Part shown: positions 17,228 to 27,647 of the stretch, one piece after another
How the letters are laid out: the number at the start of each line of letters is the position of its first letter
Position numbering within the stretch: the stretch's first letter is position 1
Assembly (NCBI RefSeq): GCF_003970675.1
Contig: NZ_CP034562.1
Location: 186,001-250,000, forward strand
Reading direction: 5' to 3'
Source: Flammeovirga pectinis
GTDB lineage: Bacteria > Bacteroidota > Bacteroidia > Cytophagales > Flammeovirgaceae
DNA: 64,000 nucleotides
Notes under the pieces: generated by a model
Databases searched by the model: none
What the model was told of the DNA's origin: nothing
The model's input: only the letters and a program-made list of their open reading frames with translations
Position numbers and translations under genes: made by a program

Positions 17228-20200
17228 CTATTTCTTTACTATTTTTTTATGAATAATACCTTCTTTAGTGGTCAATTCTAATAGGTAGACTCCACTTGCA
17301 ATAGTACCAATATTAATATTTTTTCTTCCAACCATATCAAAAGCATCTTGAGTAATTAAATGCCCAGTATTAGAAAGTAATCTATAACGATTAAATAAAA
17401 GGTCACTTTCAATAGTAAGTGCGTTATCAAAAGGCATAGGATATGCTTTAACATTCGCATCTAATTCTTCAACAAGAGCAGTAACCCCAGCATCTGGTGA
17501 AATTTTGAAATTTACCTGATAAATTTTATCATCAGTAAGAGCATGTTCAATTATAAATAATACAGAATCGTAGGTAACAACATCTACTTCTTGTGCATTA
17601 TACATTATGCTATCTGTAAGGATTCGCTCAATTCTAAAGTTTGTAGAATCTGTAAATACCTCTGTACCATAACTAATTGTACCGTGCGAAGCAGTAGTAA
17701 GCATACGAAGATTTGTTTCCATTGGAATCTGATCTAGGTATAAACTATGGTACAATTGTTTAGATACAGGTGATGAAGCATTACTTGTTGCATTAATTGT
17801 TCCTGCATAGATATTAGTAAAATCATCTTCAGCCATTATATCAATAATAACAGTAAACATACTAGAAGTATTATTTACACTATCAGAAACCATAATTGAA
17901 AACTCATCAGCAGAGATATCTTCACCTATTAATTGATATTGAATAATGTTGTTATCAATGTCATTTTGTGTAAAATTATCTACTTCTATAGCCAAAGAAG
18001 TATTGTATAGCAAACCATGTGCAGGAGCATCTATAACTTGGTAACTAATCATTGACGTACTAGATAAATCATCCGAAAAATGAAGATCATCATGCGTAAT
18101 CATAACATCTGCACTATCAATATGTAAGAACAAGTCTGTCATAGTTTCCATTTCAGGAATATCGTCATCAATAGCATTTAAGGTAAATGTGAATCTTTGC
18201 GTAGAAGAACTTAAAGTGCCATCAGAAACATAAAATGTAAAACTATCTTCTATGGTGTTACTGTGATCATGAGTATATTTAATACTGCCATTTGCAATAT
18301 CACTTAGTGTAAAATAACTACCCGAATTATACCTCTTTCTACCTTTACTCATCTTACCATTAGAAACACCATCAACAATAAAGAATTTCAAATTATTATT
18401 ATCAATATCTACATCTGTAGCAGCAAGTAATGTGGTAGATAGATTGACATATCCTCCCTCATTAATAGTAGCACCAGTATTTATCGTTACTATAGGAACA
18501 TCATCATCAATAGGATTAATAACAAAATAGAAAGTTTCTATTGCAGAGGTTTGTGTACCATCTGTAATTTCTATTTTAATTGAATCTAAAACAGTATTAC
18601 TACCATTGTGCGTATACTTTATTTTTGCTCCATTCAGTTGACTTTGCGTGAATGTGCTATTTGTAGAAAGTGATTTTCTTCCAATTGATAAACGACCATT
18701 TTTTACCGTACTTATTAATGTGTAAATCAAGCTACTATTGTCAGAATCAGCATCTTGTGCTACTAAATTAGTATTTGATATAATGGCTGCATCACCTTCT
18801 AATAGAGTAAGGCTTGTATTTGTGGTCAATACCGGTAGATCATCATCAACTGCAGTAATAATAACCTGTTCTGTAAATGCAGTGGTAGTATTAATACCAT
18901 CGCCTAAAGTAAAGCTAAATTGATCTGACGTTGTATTGGTATCGTTGTGCTCATAAGAGATATTTCCAATATCACCGAACAGGAATGTTTCATTAATCGC
19001 AATTGCAGTTCCATTGTTTTTTAACTGACCATTTACTGGTAAACTAGTTATGGTTACAATGATATTGGCGTTATCAATTTCATCATCTGTTGCATCAAAT
19101 TCCGACGTACTAAAGTTTAAAGTAGCTCCTTCTAATAACTGAGAAGTATTTTCTACTACCATACTTGGTGCATCATCATCTATTAAAGTAATTGTAATGG
19201 CAAAAGTAACTTCTGTAGAAGTATTTGTACCATCTGAAACAGTAAAAGCAAATTGGTCTGAAGTAGTATTACTATCATTGTGCTGATATACTAAATTGGT
19301 AACATCAGCTTTTATAAAGGTATCACCAACGGCTAAAACAGTAGAAGATAAAGTTAAATTACCATTGGTTGGGATAGCAGTTAATGTGTAAATAAGGTTA
19401 CTTAAATCCGTATCATTATCACTTACATCAAGCAGACTTGTAGAGAATGTGAAATTGCTTCCTTCATCTATAGTTTTACCTGTATTTACAGTAATGTAAG
19501 GAAGGTCGTCATCTATAGGATTAATAATAGTAGTAAAGGTTTTTACTACTGAAGTATTTGTACCATCAGTTACAGTGAAGTTGAAATTATCTGTGGTAGA
19601 GTTACTACCGTTGTGTGTGTAGATAACTACAAAATCAGATAGGTGAGAGAGGTTAAATGTACTTCCTACTGAAAGAGAAGTTCCGCTTAATACTAGAGTA
19701 CCTTGAGATGGAATACTACTTAAAGTAAACGTTAAATTACTTACATCTGTATCGTTATCTAATGCATTCAACATAGTTAATGATAATGCATAGTTTCCTC
19801 CTTCATCTATTGTATTACCTGTATTTTTACTGATGTAGGGAACATCATCATCTACAGGGGTAATAGTAGTAGTGAAGGTTTTTACTACTGAAGTATTTGT
19901 ACCATCAGTTACAGTAAAATTGAAATTATCAGCTGTAGAATTACTACCATTGTGGGTATATCTTACCAAAGCATTTGATATATCCGCAGTAGTAAATGTT
20001 CCATTAGCTATAAGGTCTGTGCCATTTAAAGAGATAGCACCCTGACTAGGAGCACTACTTAATGTATAGGTTAAAGTAGTGTCGTCTGTATCTGTATCAG
20101 AAGACGATAACATTGTACTAGTGAATAAATAATTGTCACCTTCATTAATTGTGTTTCCTGTATTATTTACAAGAATAGGAGTGTCATCATCTACAGGAGT

Positions 20201-23200
20201 TATTTTAATACTAAAAGTAGCAATGTCTGATACAGCTTTTGTATCAGTAGCAGCAAAAGTGAAGCTATCTGAAGTAGTATTACTACCATTGTGCACATAT
20301 TTAATATCTCCATTAATTAGACTGCTTTGTAAGAATGCATTATCTGCCTCCATTACAGTTGTACCTTGATAGTACAATGTACCATTTGTAGGAACAGTAG
20401 CTAACATAAAAACAAAATCAGCATCGTCTGCATCGCTACCAAAAATTAAGGTATTGTCTATTATAAATTCACTACCCTCATCGGTAGTTTTACCCGTATT
20501 TACCGTTACTAAAGGAGGTGCATTTTGTGTAATGGTAAAATTGAAAACTGTAATTGCAGAATAATTTACACCATCGTATACTCTGAAACTAAAACTATCT
20601 GTTGTAGTTGTAGCTCCATTATTTTGATACTTAACATTTCCATCTACCAAATCTTGTAAACTAAATTCACTCCCTGTAGTTAATGCAGTCGTATTTAAAG
20701 ATAATGTTCCTGATTGAGGAAGAACATCGTTGATAACAATTTTCAAATCATTGTCGGTATCATCTATATCTGTAACATTAAGTACCAGTGTAGTAAAAAT
20801 GTATGAATTATTAACCAGTACTGTCTGATTATTATTTCTTGTTACAGTAGGTGATTGATTGGTAATAGAATAATTAAAAGTAGTGATACTACTTGCATCT
20901 GTACCGTCTGAAACTGTAAACGTAAAAGAATCTGAAGTAGCGGATGGATCAGAAGGTGAATAAGTAAATACACCACTGTTGATTTCTGCTAATGTAACTT
21001 GGCTACCTGTTGTAAGAGCATTACTATTTAAATATAATGTTCCTTTAGTAGGGAGTATATCATCTATAATTAAATATAAATCTACGGCATCATTATCTGT
21101 ATCAGAAGCATTAATTTCTGAAAGAGTAAAAGTATGTGTAGATGAGTGACTCACTGTTTTACCTGTGTTAGTGGTAACAGTTGGAGCATCGTTAACCGCA
21201 GATATTGTCCATGCAAAGGTTTGCTCTGATGTAGTATTTGTACCGTCCGAAACAATAAAATTGAAGCTATCAGTGGTTGTTTCATCTCCATTGTGTTCAT
21301 AAGTAAGGTTTCCGATTGCACTACTATTAAAAGTAGAAGCCACAGTTACAGGTGTGCCATTTAATTTTAAGACACCATTTGTAGGTAAACTATTTACAGT
21401 AAAGACAAGGGTAGCATCGTCAGAATCTTCATCACTTGCTGTAAATTCTGTTACTGTAAATGTATGCGTAGTTCCCTCATTCATCGTTTTCCCACCATTT
21501 GTTACAGCTGGAGGAGTATCGTCTATAGGTGTAATTGTAATACTAAAACTTTGTGTTGTTGATGTATTTGTACCATCAGAAATGGTAAAAGTAAATTGAT
21601 CTGAAGTAGTATTACTATGGTTATGTATATACGATAGTTGATCTATTTCTGTATTTGTAAATGTACTTTGAGTGGTAAGTGCTGTACCCGATTTGTATAA
21701 AGTACCATTACTAGGCAAGGAAGAAATAGCAAATGTAAGTGATGTATCCTCTGAGTCTTCATCAGTAGCTAACAATTGCGTACTGCTTATATTGGCAGTA
21801 GCCCCCTCTGCTAAAGAAGTTCCTGTATTATTTACCAACGTAGGAGTAGTGTCATCTATAGGATTAATAGTAGTAGTAAAGGTTTTTACTACTGAAGTAT
21901 TTGTACCATCAGTTACAGTGAAGTTGAAATTATCTGTGGTAGAGTTACTACCGTTGTGTGTGTAGATAACTACAAAATCAGATAGGTGAGAGAGGTTAAA
22001 TGTACTTCCTACTGAAAGAGAAGTTCCGCTTAATACTAGAGTACCTTGAGATGGAATACTACTTAAAGTAAACGTTAAATTACTTACATCTGTATCGTTA
22101 TCTAATGCATTCAACATAGTTAATGATAATGCATAGTTTCCTCCTTCATCTATTGTATTACCTGTATTTTTACTGATGTAGGGAACATCATCATCTACAG
22201 GGGTAATAGTAGTAGTGAAGGTTTTTACTACTGAAGTATTTGTACCATCAGTTACAGTAAAATTGAAATTATCAGCTGTTGAATTACTACCATTTTGGGT
22301 ATATCTTACCAAAGCATTTGATATATCCGCAGTAGTAAATGTTCCATTAGCTGTAAGGTCTGTACCATTTAAAGAGATAGCACCCTGACTAGGAGCACTA
22401 CTTAATGTATAGGTTAAAGTAGTGTCGTCTGTATCTGTATCAGAAGACGATAACATTGTACTAGTGAATAAGTAATTGTCACCTTCATTAATTGTGTTTC
22501 CTGTATTATTTACAAGAATAGGAGTGTCATCATCTACAGGAGTTATTGTAATACTAAAAGTAGTAATGTCTGATACAGCTTTTGTATCAGTAGCAGCAAA
22601 AGTGAAGCTATCTGAAGTAGTATTACTACCATTGTGCACATATTTAATATCTCCATTAATTAGACTGCTTTGTAAGAATGCATTATCTGCCTCCATTACA
22701 GTTGTACCTTGATAGTACAATGTACCATTTGTAGGAACAGTAGCTAACATAAAAACAAAATCAGCATCGTCTGCATCGCTACCAAAAATTAAGGTATTGT
22801 CTATTATAAATTCACTACCCTCATCGGTAGTTTTACCCGTATTTACCGTTACTAAAGGAGGTGCATTTTGTGTAATGGTAAAATTAAAAACTGTAATTGC
22901 AGAATAATTTACACCATCGTATACTCTGAAACTAAAACTATCTGTTGTAGTTGTAGCTCCATTATTTTGATACTTAACATTTCCATCTACCAAATCTTGT
23001 AAACTAAATTCACTTCCTGTAGTTAATGCAGTCGTATTTAAAGATAATGTTCCTGATTGAGGAAGAACATCGTCGATGACAATTTTCAAATCATTGTCGG
23101 TATCATCTATATCTGTAACATTAAGTACCAGTGTAGTAAAAATGTATGAATTATTAACCAGTACTGTCTGATTATTATTTCTTGTTACAGTAGGTGATTG

Positions 23201-26200
23201 GTTGGTAATAGAATAATTAAAAGTAGTGATACTACTTGCATCTGTACCGTCTGAAACTGTAAACGTAAAAGAATCTGAAGTAGCGGATGGATCAGAAGGT
23301 GAATAAGTAAATACACCACTGTTGATTTCTGCTAATGTAACTTGGCTACCTGTTGTAAGAGCATTACTATTTAAATATAATGTTCCTTTAGTAGGGAGTA
23401 TATCATCTATAATTAAATATAAATCTACGGCATCATTATCTGTATCAGAAGCATTAATTTCTGAAAGAGTAAAAGTATGTGTAGATGAGTGACTCACTGT
23501 TTTACCTGTGTTAGTGGTAACAGTTGGAGCATCGTTAACCGCAGATATTGTCCATGCAAAGGTTTGCTCTGATGTAGTATTTGTACCGTCAGAAACAATA
23601 AAATTGAAGCTATCAGTGGTTGTTTCATCTCCGTTGTGTTCATAAGTAAGGTTTCCGATTGCACTACTATTAAAAGTAGAAGCCACAGTTACAAGTGTAC
23701 CGTTTAATTTTAAGACACCATTTGTAGGTAAACTATTTACAGTAAAGACAAGGGTCGCATCGTCAGAATCTTCATCACTTGCTGTAAATTCTGTTACTGT
23801 AAATGTATGCGTAGTTCCCTCATTCATCGTTTTCCCACCATTTGTTACAGCTGGAGGAGTATCGTCTATAGGTGTAATTGTAATACTAAAACTTTGTGTT
23901 GTTGATGTATTTGTACCATCAGAAACGGTAAAAGTAAATTGATCTGAAGTAGTATTACTATGGTTATGTATATACGATAGTTGATCTATTTTTGTATTTG
24001 TAAATGTACTTTGAGTAGTAAGTGCTGTACCCGATTTGTATAAAGTACCATTACTAGGCAAGGAAGAAATAGCAAATGTAAGTGATGTATCCTCTGAGTC
24101 TTCATCAGTAGCTAACAATTGCGTACTGCTTATATTGGCAGTAGCCCCCTCTGCTAAAGAAGTTCCTGTATTATTTGCCAAAGTAGGAGTAGTGTCATCT
24201 ATTGCAGTAATTGAGATATTAAATGTAACATCAGTAACATCATCTTTCCCATCTGATAACGTAAAAATTATTTGGTCCGAAGTAGTATTCGTTCCATCAT
24301 GAGTATAACTAACTCTATTATTATTTAAGTCAGTTTGGGTAACAGAAGTAGCGGCAGCTTTTCTTCCATTATTATCTTCTAAGTACAACTGTCCATTAGC
24401 TGCTGCAGTTGTTACTGTAAAAATTAAATCTGTTGCAGCTTCTTCTACATCAGAAGCAGATAGATAATTTGGTGTAATTGTTCCATCTCCACCTTCGTTA
24501 AGTGTGAGGGTATTATTTGTAGCAATTGTTGGGGGAGTGTTTGGGTTGGATAATGTACCAATAAGCATGATATCATCTAATGCTAAACCCCAACCCATAT
24601 CATCACCAGTTGTTTCCTCGTGTTTAAAAGCGATATAAATAGTTTGACCATCGTAGGCAGATAAATCAATGTTTTTTTGCTCCCATGTAGCTCCTGTAAC
24701 TGTATATGTATCTTGAATTGATGAAAAGCTACTGATATCAGATGTTGTAGTAGAAATAAGTACGGTCATTTCATCTTCTGTAGAGTATAAATCGAATCCA
24801 GAAATCCAATAAGATAATCCAACACTTGTATAACTACTTAAATCAATTGCTGATGATATTAACCAGTTTTCCGGAGCAGTTTCAGTATCAGTGTCTTCAG
24901 AATAAGATTCACTTGCAATCATACATCCAGATCTTAAAATCATATCTGTCCATACACCATAAGCAAGGTCATTTTTATCATCAGTGATAATCCAATTGCT
25001 ACCATCATTATCATTATCGACAGTAGTCCAACCTACAGGTAAAGAACAAGTACCTTCACCTAATCCTTCTAAGAATATGTAATTGATGATAGAAATAGCA
25101 GATGTATTTGTTGTAGCATCTGGTGTTTTAGTAGTTCCATCCATTACAAAAGAAGTAAAATCAGCATCTAAAGAATTATTTAGAGTAGCTGAATTTTCTA
25201 CTGAATATACCAACCAAAAATAATTTTCTCCAGCAACTAGATCTTTAGTTCCTGTAAATACCATATTTCCATTTGGAGATGTAATAGTAGTACCATATTG
25301 ATCTGAAGAAGTAAAACTATTAGTAGTAGAATAATAAAGTTTAGCAGAAGTAATATCATCTATATCTGTAGTCCCATTAGTTGAGAACGTTAATGAACTA
25401 ATATTGAAAGGGTTTAATTTACCACATACTTCAATCTTACCTCCTGCAATAGTGATGTCATTCCCTGTTTGTACAAAATCAGATTGGGCGTTTTCTGTTG
25501 TAGCCTGATTGTACATCATGTCTACATCTTCTTTAAATAAACGAAATAAAGTAAAACCTCTACCATCCTCTCCTGTATCAGGGTCATCTGCCCAACCAAC
25601 TTGATATAGTCTATCTCCATATTCCATAATCTGATATCCCCAATCATTAGAATGTCCTTCAAAATGATTATATCCATCATCAGAAAAAGTAGTATCTAAA
25701 TTTCCATCTGTATCCCAACGTGCTACAGTTGTACCATAAGTACCACCTGTAACTAAAAATTTACCATCACTTTGTAATAAAGAGCCGTGAACTTCGATAC
25801 TTACGGTGCCATAACCAGGATATTCAGCAAAAAATTCATCCTTTCCATCATCAGAAAAAGAGGTATCAAATGTACCATCAGCGTTTAATCTTACAGCACC
25901 AATAGTTCTATAATCTGATCCATCTGAATGAGTTTTGTTACTATTACCTCCAATATAAATTTTACCATTAGTATCTTCGAATATACCTTTTCCAGAAGAT
26001 GAACCAGTACCTAAATCAATTGCTACGTAACCATTAGAACCAAAAGAGGTATCTCTAGTACCATTTGCAGTAATACGTATTGCAAATGCTTCATTTTTTG
26101 CTGTTCCACTATATAAATGCCATCCTGTAGCAAGAATATCACCGTCACTAGCTACAGTCATGTCAGAAATCCCTTCCATGAATGAGCCAGAAGAAGAAAC

Positions 26201-26854
26201 GTTCATACGTAGTTCACCACTAGATCCGAAACTAGAATCTACCGTTCCATTTACATTAAATCTTACAAATAAAAGTTGATCATCTGTACTATCCCATTGA
26301 CCACCTATAACAAGCTTACCATCAGATTGAATAATTATATCATTGAAGTTAGTATGGTAACTAGAAGGAGATAAATAAGTAAGCATACCATCGCTAGAAA
26401 AGCTAGTATCTTTTAAACCATTTTCGGTAAGTTTTAAAATTGCTCCATAAATTTTACTTTGACTTTGGTTAGCAGCATTACCTACAATATATATTTCATT
26501 ATCACTGTTGAGTGCAATTCCATAAGGATGTTGATAATAATTAAAGAAGTCAGCTTTCGTCCATCCATTGGTACCAAAAGTAGTATCAAGAGTTCCGTCA
26601 AGGTTTACTCTACAGATACCAAATTTAGCAGTACTACCTTCATAAGTTGATCCTACTAAAATCATTTTTCCTGTATGTGTACCAGACGTATACATGTAGG
26701 AATTGTTTAGCTGAGATTTTCCTTCGGGGTGTGAAAATTTAAAAGTACCATACTGACAATCAAAATCGCCGGGTTGTGCATAGCTACTCAAAGTATAGAG
26801 TAGAACAAATGAAGTTAGAATGCACGTTCTAAGGGTAAATAGTATGCTTCTCAT
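17228..26854 (-). CDS. Giant secreted adhesin-like protein: delta-60 repeats, cadherin-like repeats, T9SS tail
   Basis: A 3,208-residue secreted protein. A signal peptide (1-26) is followed by delta-60-type repeats (about 30-440; recurring LNxDGTxDTSFGxxG). Next come a region like the N-terminal domain of BNR-repeat proteins (about 445-585), a choice-of-anchor-J-like domain (about 590-775; PENWLISSAIDLS, MGWGLALDDIML), about 20 cadherin-like/CSPG-type repeats of about 110 residues (TxxNTGxTxxEG ... TSDxFxFTVSDGTNTS), and a T9SS sorting domain (about 3130-3208, AYPMPFDNALTIES). Acidic DxDxDD runs fit calcium binding. A likely role is surface adhesion or matrix; this is inference. Seven repeats are tandemly duplicated at near identity. 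Confidence 0.93.
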   Translation of the reverse strand: MRSILFTLRTCILTSFVLLYTLSSYAQPGDFDCQYGTFKFSHPEGKSQLNNSYMYTSGTHTGKMILVGSTYEGSTAKFGICRVNLDGTLDTTFGTNGWTKADFFNYYQHPYGIALNSDNEIYIVGNAANQSQSKIYGAILKLTENGLKDTSFSSDGMLTYLSPSSYHTNFNDIIIQSDGKLVIGGQWDSTDDQLLFVRFNVNGTVDSSFGSSGELRMNVSSSGSFMEGISDMTVASDGDILATGWHLYSGTAKNEAFAIRITANGTRDTSFGSNGYVAIDLGTGSSSGKGIFEDTNGKIYIGGNSNKTHSDGSDYRTIGAVRLNADGTFDTSFSDDGKDEFFAEYPGYGTVSIEVHGSLLQSDGKFLVTGGTYGTTVARWDTDGNLDTTFSDDGYNHFEGHSNDWGYQIMEYGDRLYQVGWADDPDTGEDGRGFTLFRLFKEDVDMMYNQATTENAQSDFVQTGNDITIAGGKIEVCGKLNPFNISSLTFSTNGTTDIDDITSAKLYYSTTNSFTSSDQYGTTITSPNGNMVFTGTKDLVAGENYFWLVYSVENSATLNNSLDADFTSFVMDGTTKTPDATTNTSAISIINYIFLEGLGEGTCSLPVGWTTVDNDNDGSNWIITDDKNDLAYGVWTDMILRSGCMIASESYSEDTDTETAPENWLISSAIDLSSYTSVGLSYWISGFDLYSTEDEMTVLISTTTSDISSFSSIQDTYTVTGATWEQKNIDLSAYDGQTIYIAFKHEETTGDDMGWGLALDDIMLIGTLSNPNTPPTIATNNTLTLNEGGDGTITPNYLSASDVEEAATDLIFTVTTAAANGQLYLEDNNGRKAAATSVTQTDLNNNRVSYTHDGTNTTSDQIIFTLSDGKDDVTDVTFNISITAIDDTTPTLANNTGTSLAEGATANISSTQLLATDEDSEDTSLTFAISSLPSNGTLYKSGTALTTQSTFTNTKIDQLSYIHNHSNTTSDQFTFTVSDGTNTSTTQSFSITITPIDDTPPAVTNGGKTMNEGTTHTFTVTEFTASDEDSDDATLVFTVNSLPTNGVLKLNGTLVTVASTFNSSAIGNLTYEHNGDETTTDSFNFIVSDGTNTTSEQTFAWTISAVNDAPTVTTNTGKTVSHSSTHTFTLSEINASDTDNDAVDLYLIIDDILPTKGTLYLNSNALTTGSQVTLAEINSGVFTYSPSDPSATSDSFTFTVSDGTDASSITTFNYSITNQSPTVTRNNNQTVLVNNSYIFTTLVLNVTDIDDTDNDLKIVIDDVLPQSGTLSLNTTALTTGSEFSLQDLVDGNVKYQNNGATTTTDSFSFRVYDGVNYSAITVFNFTITQNAPPLVTVNTGKTTDEGSEFIIDNTLIFGSDADDADFVFMLATVPTNGTLYYQGTTVMEADNAFLQSSLINGDIKYVHNGSNTTSDSFTFAATDTKAVSDITTFSITITPVDDDTPILVNNTGNTINEGDNYLFTSTMLSSSDTDTDDTTLTYTLSSAPSQGAISLNGTDLTANGTFTTADISNALVRYTQNGSNSTADNFNFTVTDGTNTSVVKTFTTTITPVDDDVPYISKNTGNTIDEGGNYALSLTMLNALDNDTDVSNLTFTLSSIPSQGTLVLSGTSLSVGSTFNLSHLSDFVVIYTHNGSNSTTDNFNFTVTDGTNTSVVKTFTTTINPIDDTTPTLVNNTGTSLAEGATANISSTQLLATDEDSEDTSLTFAISSLPSNGTLYKSGTALTTQSTFTNTEIDQLSYIHNHSNTTSDQFTFTISDGTNTSTTQSFSITITPIDDTPPAVTNGGKTMNEGTTHTFTVTEFTASDEDSDDATLVFTVNSLPTNGVLKLNGTPVTVASTFNSSAIGNLTYEHNGDETTTDSFNFIVSDGTNTTSEQTFAWTISAVNDAPTVTTNTGKTVSHSSTHTFTLSEINASDTDNDAVDLYLIIDDILPTKGTLYLNSNALTTGSQVTLAEINSGVFTYSPSDPSATSDSFTFTVSDGTDASSITTFNYSITNQSPTVTRNNNQTVLVNNSYIFTTLVLNVTDIDDTDNDLKIVINDVLPQSGTLSLNTTALTTGSEFSLQDLVDGNVKYQNNGATTTTDSFSFRVYDGVNYSAITVFNFTITQNAPPLVTVNTGKTTDEGSEFIIDNTLIFGSDADDADFVFMLATVPTNGTLYYQGTTVMEADNAFLQSSLINGDIKYVHNGSNTTSDSFTFAATDTKAVSDIATFSIKITPVDDDTPILVNNTGNTINEGDNYLFTSTMLSSSDTDTDDTTLTYTLSSAPSQGAISLNGTDLIANGTFTTADISNALVRYTHNGSNSTADNFNFTVTDGTNTSVVKTFTTTITPVDDDVPYISKNTGNTIDEGGNYALSLTMLNALDNDTDVSNLTFTLSSIPSQGTLVLSGTSLSVGSTFNLSHLSDFVVIYTHNGSNSTTDNFNFTVTDGTNTSVVKTFTTIINPIDDDLPYITVNTGKTIDEGSNFTFSTSLLDVSDNDTDLSNLIYTLTAIPTNGNLTLSSTVLAVGDTFIKADVTNLVYQHNDSNTTSDQFAFTVSDGTNTSTEVTFAITITLIDDDAPSMVVENTSQLLEGATLNFSTSEFDATDDEIDNANIIVTITSLPVNGQLKNNGTAIAINETFLFGDIGNISYEHNDTNTTSDQFSFTLGDGINTTTAFTEQVIITAVDDDLPVLTTNTSLTLLEGDAAIISNTNLVAQDADSDNSSLIYTLISTVKNGRLSIGRKSLSTNSTFTQSQLNGAKIKYTHNGSNTVLDSIKIEITDGTQTSAIETFYFVINPIDDDVPIVTINTGATINEGGYVNLSTTLLAATDVDIDNNNLKFFIVDGVSNGKMSKGRKRYNSGSYFTLSDIANGSIKYTHDHSNTIEDSFTFYVSDGTLSSSTQRFTFTLNAIDDDIPEMETMTDLFLHIDSADVMITHDDLHFSDDLSSTSMISYQVIDAPAHGLLYNTSLAIEVDNFTQNDIDNNIIQYQLIGEDISADEFSIMVSDSVNNTSSMFTVIIDIMAEDDFTNIYAGTINATSNASSPVSKQLYHSLYLDQIPMETNLRMLTTASHGTISYGTEVFTDSTNFRIERILTDSIMYNAQEVDVVTYDSVLFIIEHALTDDKIYQVNFKISPDAGVTALVEELDANVKAYPMPFDNALTIESDLLFNRYRLLSNTGHLITQDAFDMVGRKNINIGTIASGVYLLELTTKEGIIHKKIVKK
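19508..21850 (-). repeat. Tandem duplication inside adhesin gene, C-terminal copy (2,343 bp)
   Basis: This segment matches 21851-24193 at a constant offset of 2,343 bp, with no indel wherever I checked anchors along the length. It encodes 781 residues, seven cadherin-like repeats. Comparing the two translations by eye gives roughly ten amino-acid differences, so the copies are about 98-99% identical. Confidence 0.92.
21851..24193 (-). repeat. Tandem duplication inside adhesin gene, N-terminal copy (2,343 bp)
   Basis: The partner of 19508-21850. Matching starts within GTCATCTAT on the left and ends in the same GTCATCTAT word on the right, so this short word is repeated at all three borders. 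2,343 is 3 x 781, so the reading frame is kept. Confidence 0.92.
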
Positions 26855-27647
26855 TTTAAAAGGGTAAATAGGTAATAAACAGTTATAAGTATTAATAGTA
26901 GCTTTTAAGTCTTTGTGGATATTGTTTTAAATATCAACGAGCGTATAACATTCTCTTTTTTGAAGAAGTTCTACCGCAGTTTTAAAAAAAGGTTTAAAGA
27001 TGTAATACAAAAGGTTATTTGATAGGTATAGTGAATATAGGTTGTTAATTAATAAATGGTTTTAGTAATACCTTACATAGTACTATGGGGGTAATTAGTG
27101 ATGTTTAATGGAATATAACCCATACCTATAGCACTATAAATATAAAATGTAACAAAAGATGTTGACGATAATAATAGAGTTCACCTGTGTAAGGTATTTG
27201 ATTTTGTTTCACTCTAATTTTATAGTTTACTGAGTTTTAACCATGTCTTATATCTACAGGTTTTACATTATAATTGATGAAATAAAAGAAGGCCTCACTC
27301 TAAAAAGAGAAAGGCCAATATCGTTTAATCAAAATGTTGAAAGTTGTAAACTTCTTTGATAAAAAGATACTTTTAAATAGTATTCGTTAGTATTAAAATA
27401 AGTTTTAAGCAGTAACTTCGGGTAAATATCATAGTAAATCACTGTAATATTATCTCATAGCGAGATTTTGTTAATTTTTATTAAGCGAATATAGCCCCTT
27501 TTTCATGATTCCATACAAAAGGATAGTGTTTAATGTTAAGAGTTGAGTAAATAACATTAAATAACGTGTTTTATCTATATAATTTGATGGTTTTGATTGG
27601 ACTGGGATGTTTTACTATTGTGTTTTCGTGAATTTTGATTTACCTCA
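26855..27647. other. Long AT-rich intergenic region upstream of adhesin gene
   Basis: No gene is visible in these 793 bp. The part next to 26854 should hold the adhesin promoter. A hairpin at 27290-27318 could end transcripts from the GLPGLI gene, although it lies about 330 nt from its stop codon. Confidence 0.5.
27290..27318 (-). terminator. Terminator-like hairpin
   Basis: GGCCT..CTCT / AGAG..AGGCC stem with an A-rich loop. Read on the minus strand it is followed by TTCTTTT. Distance to the nearest minus-strand stop makes its role uncertain. Confidence 0.45.

Noticed and set aside
20133-22712. Open plus-strand frames at 20133-20369 and 22476-22712, nearly identical to each other
   Set aside because: They are antisense shadows of the two copies of the duplicated adhesin block; the low-complexity Val/Ser content mirrors the repeat coding strand and no start signal is seen.
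17228-26854. Repeated words at about 330-bp spacing, which at first glance suggest a repeat array
   Set aside because: The spacing equals one 110-residue cadherin-like module in a single open frame, so it is protein repetition, not a CRISPR array or non-coding satellite. No CRISPR array or cas gene was seen in the window.
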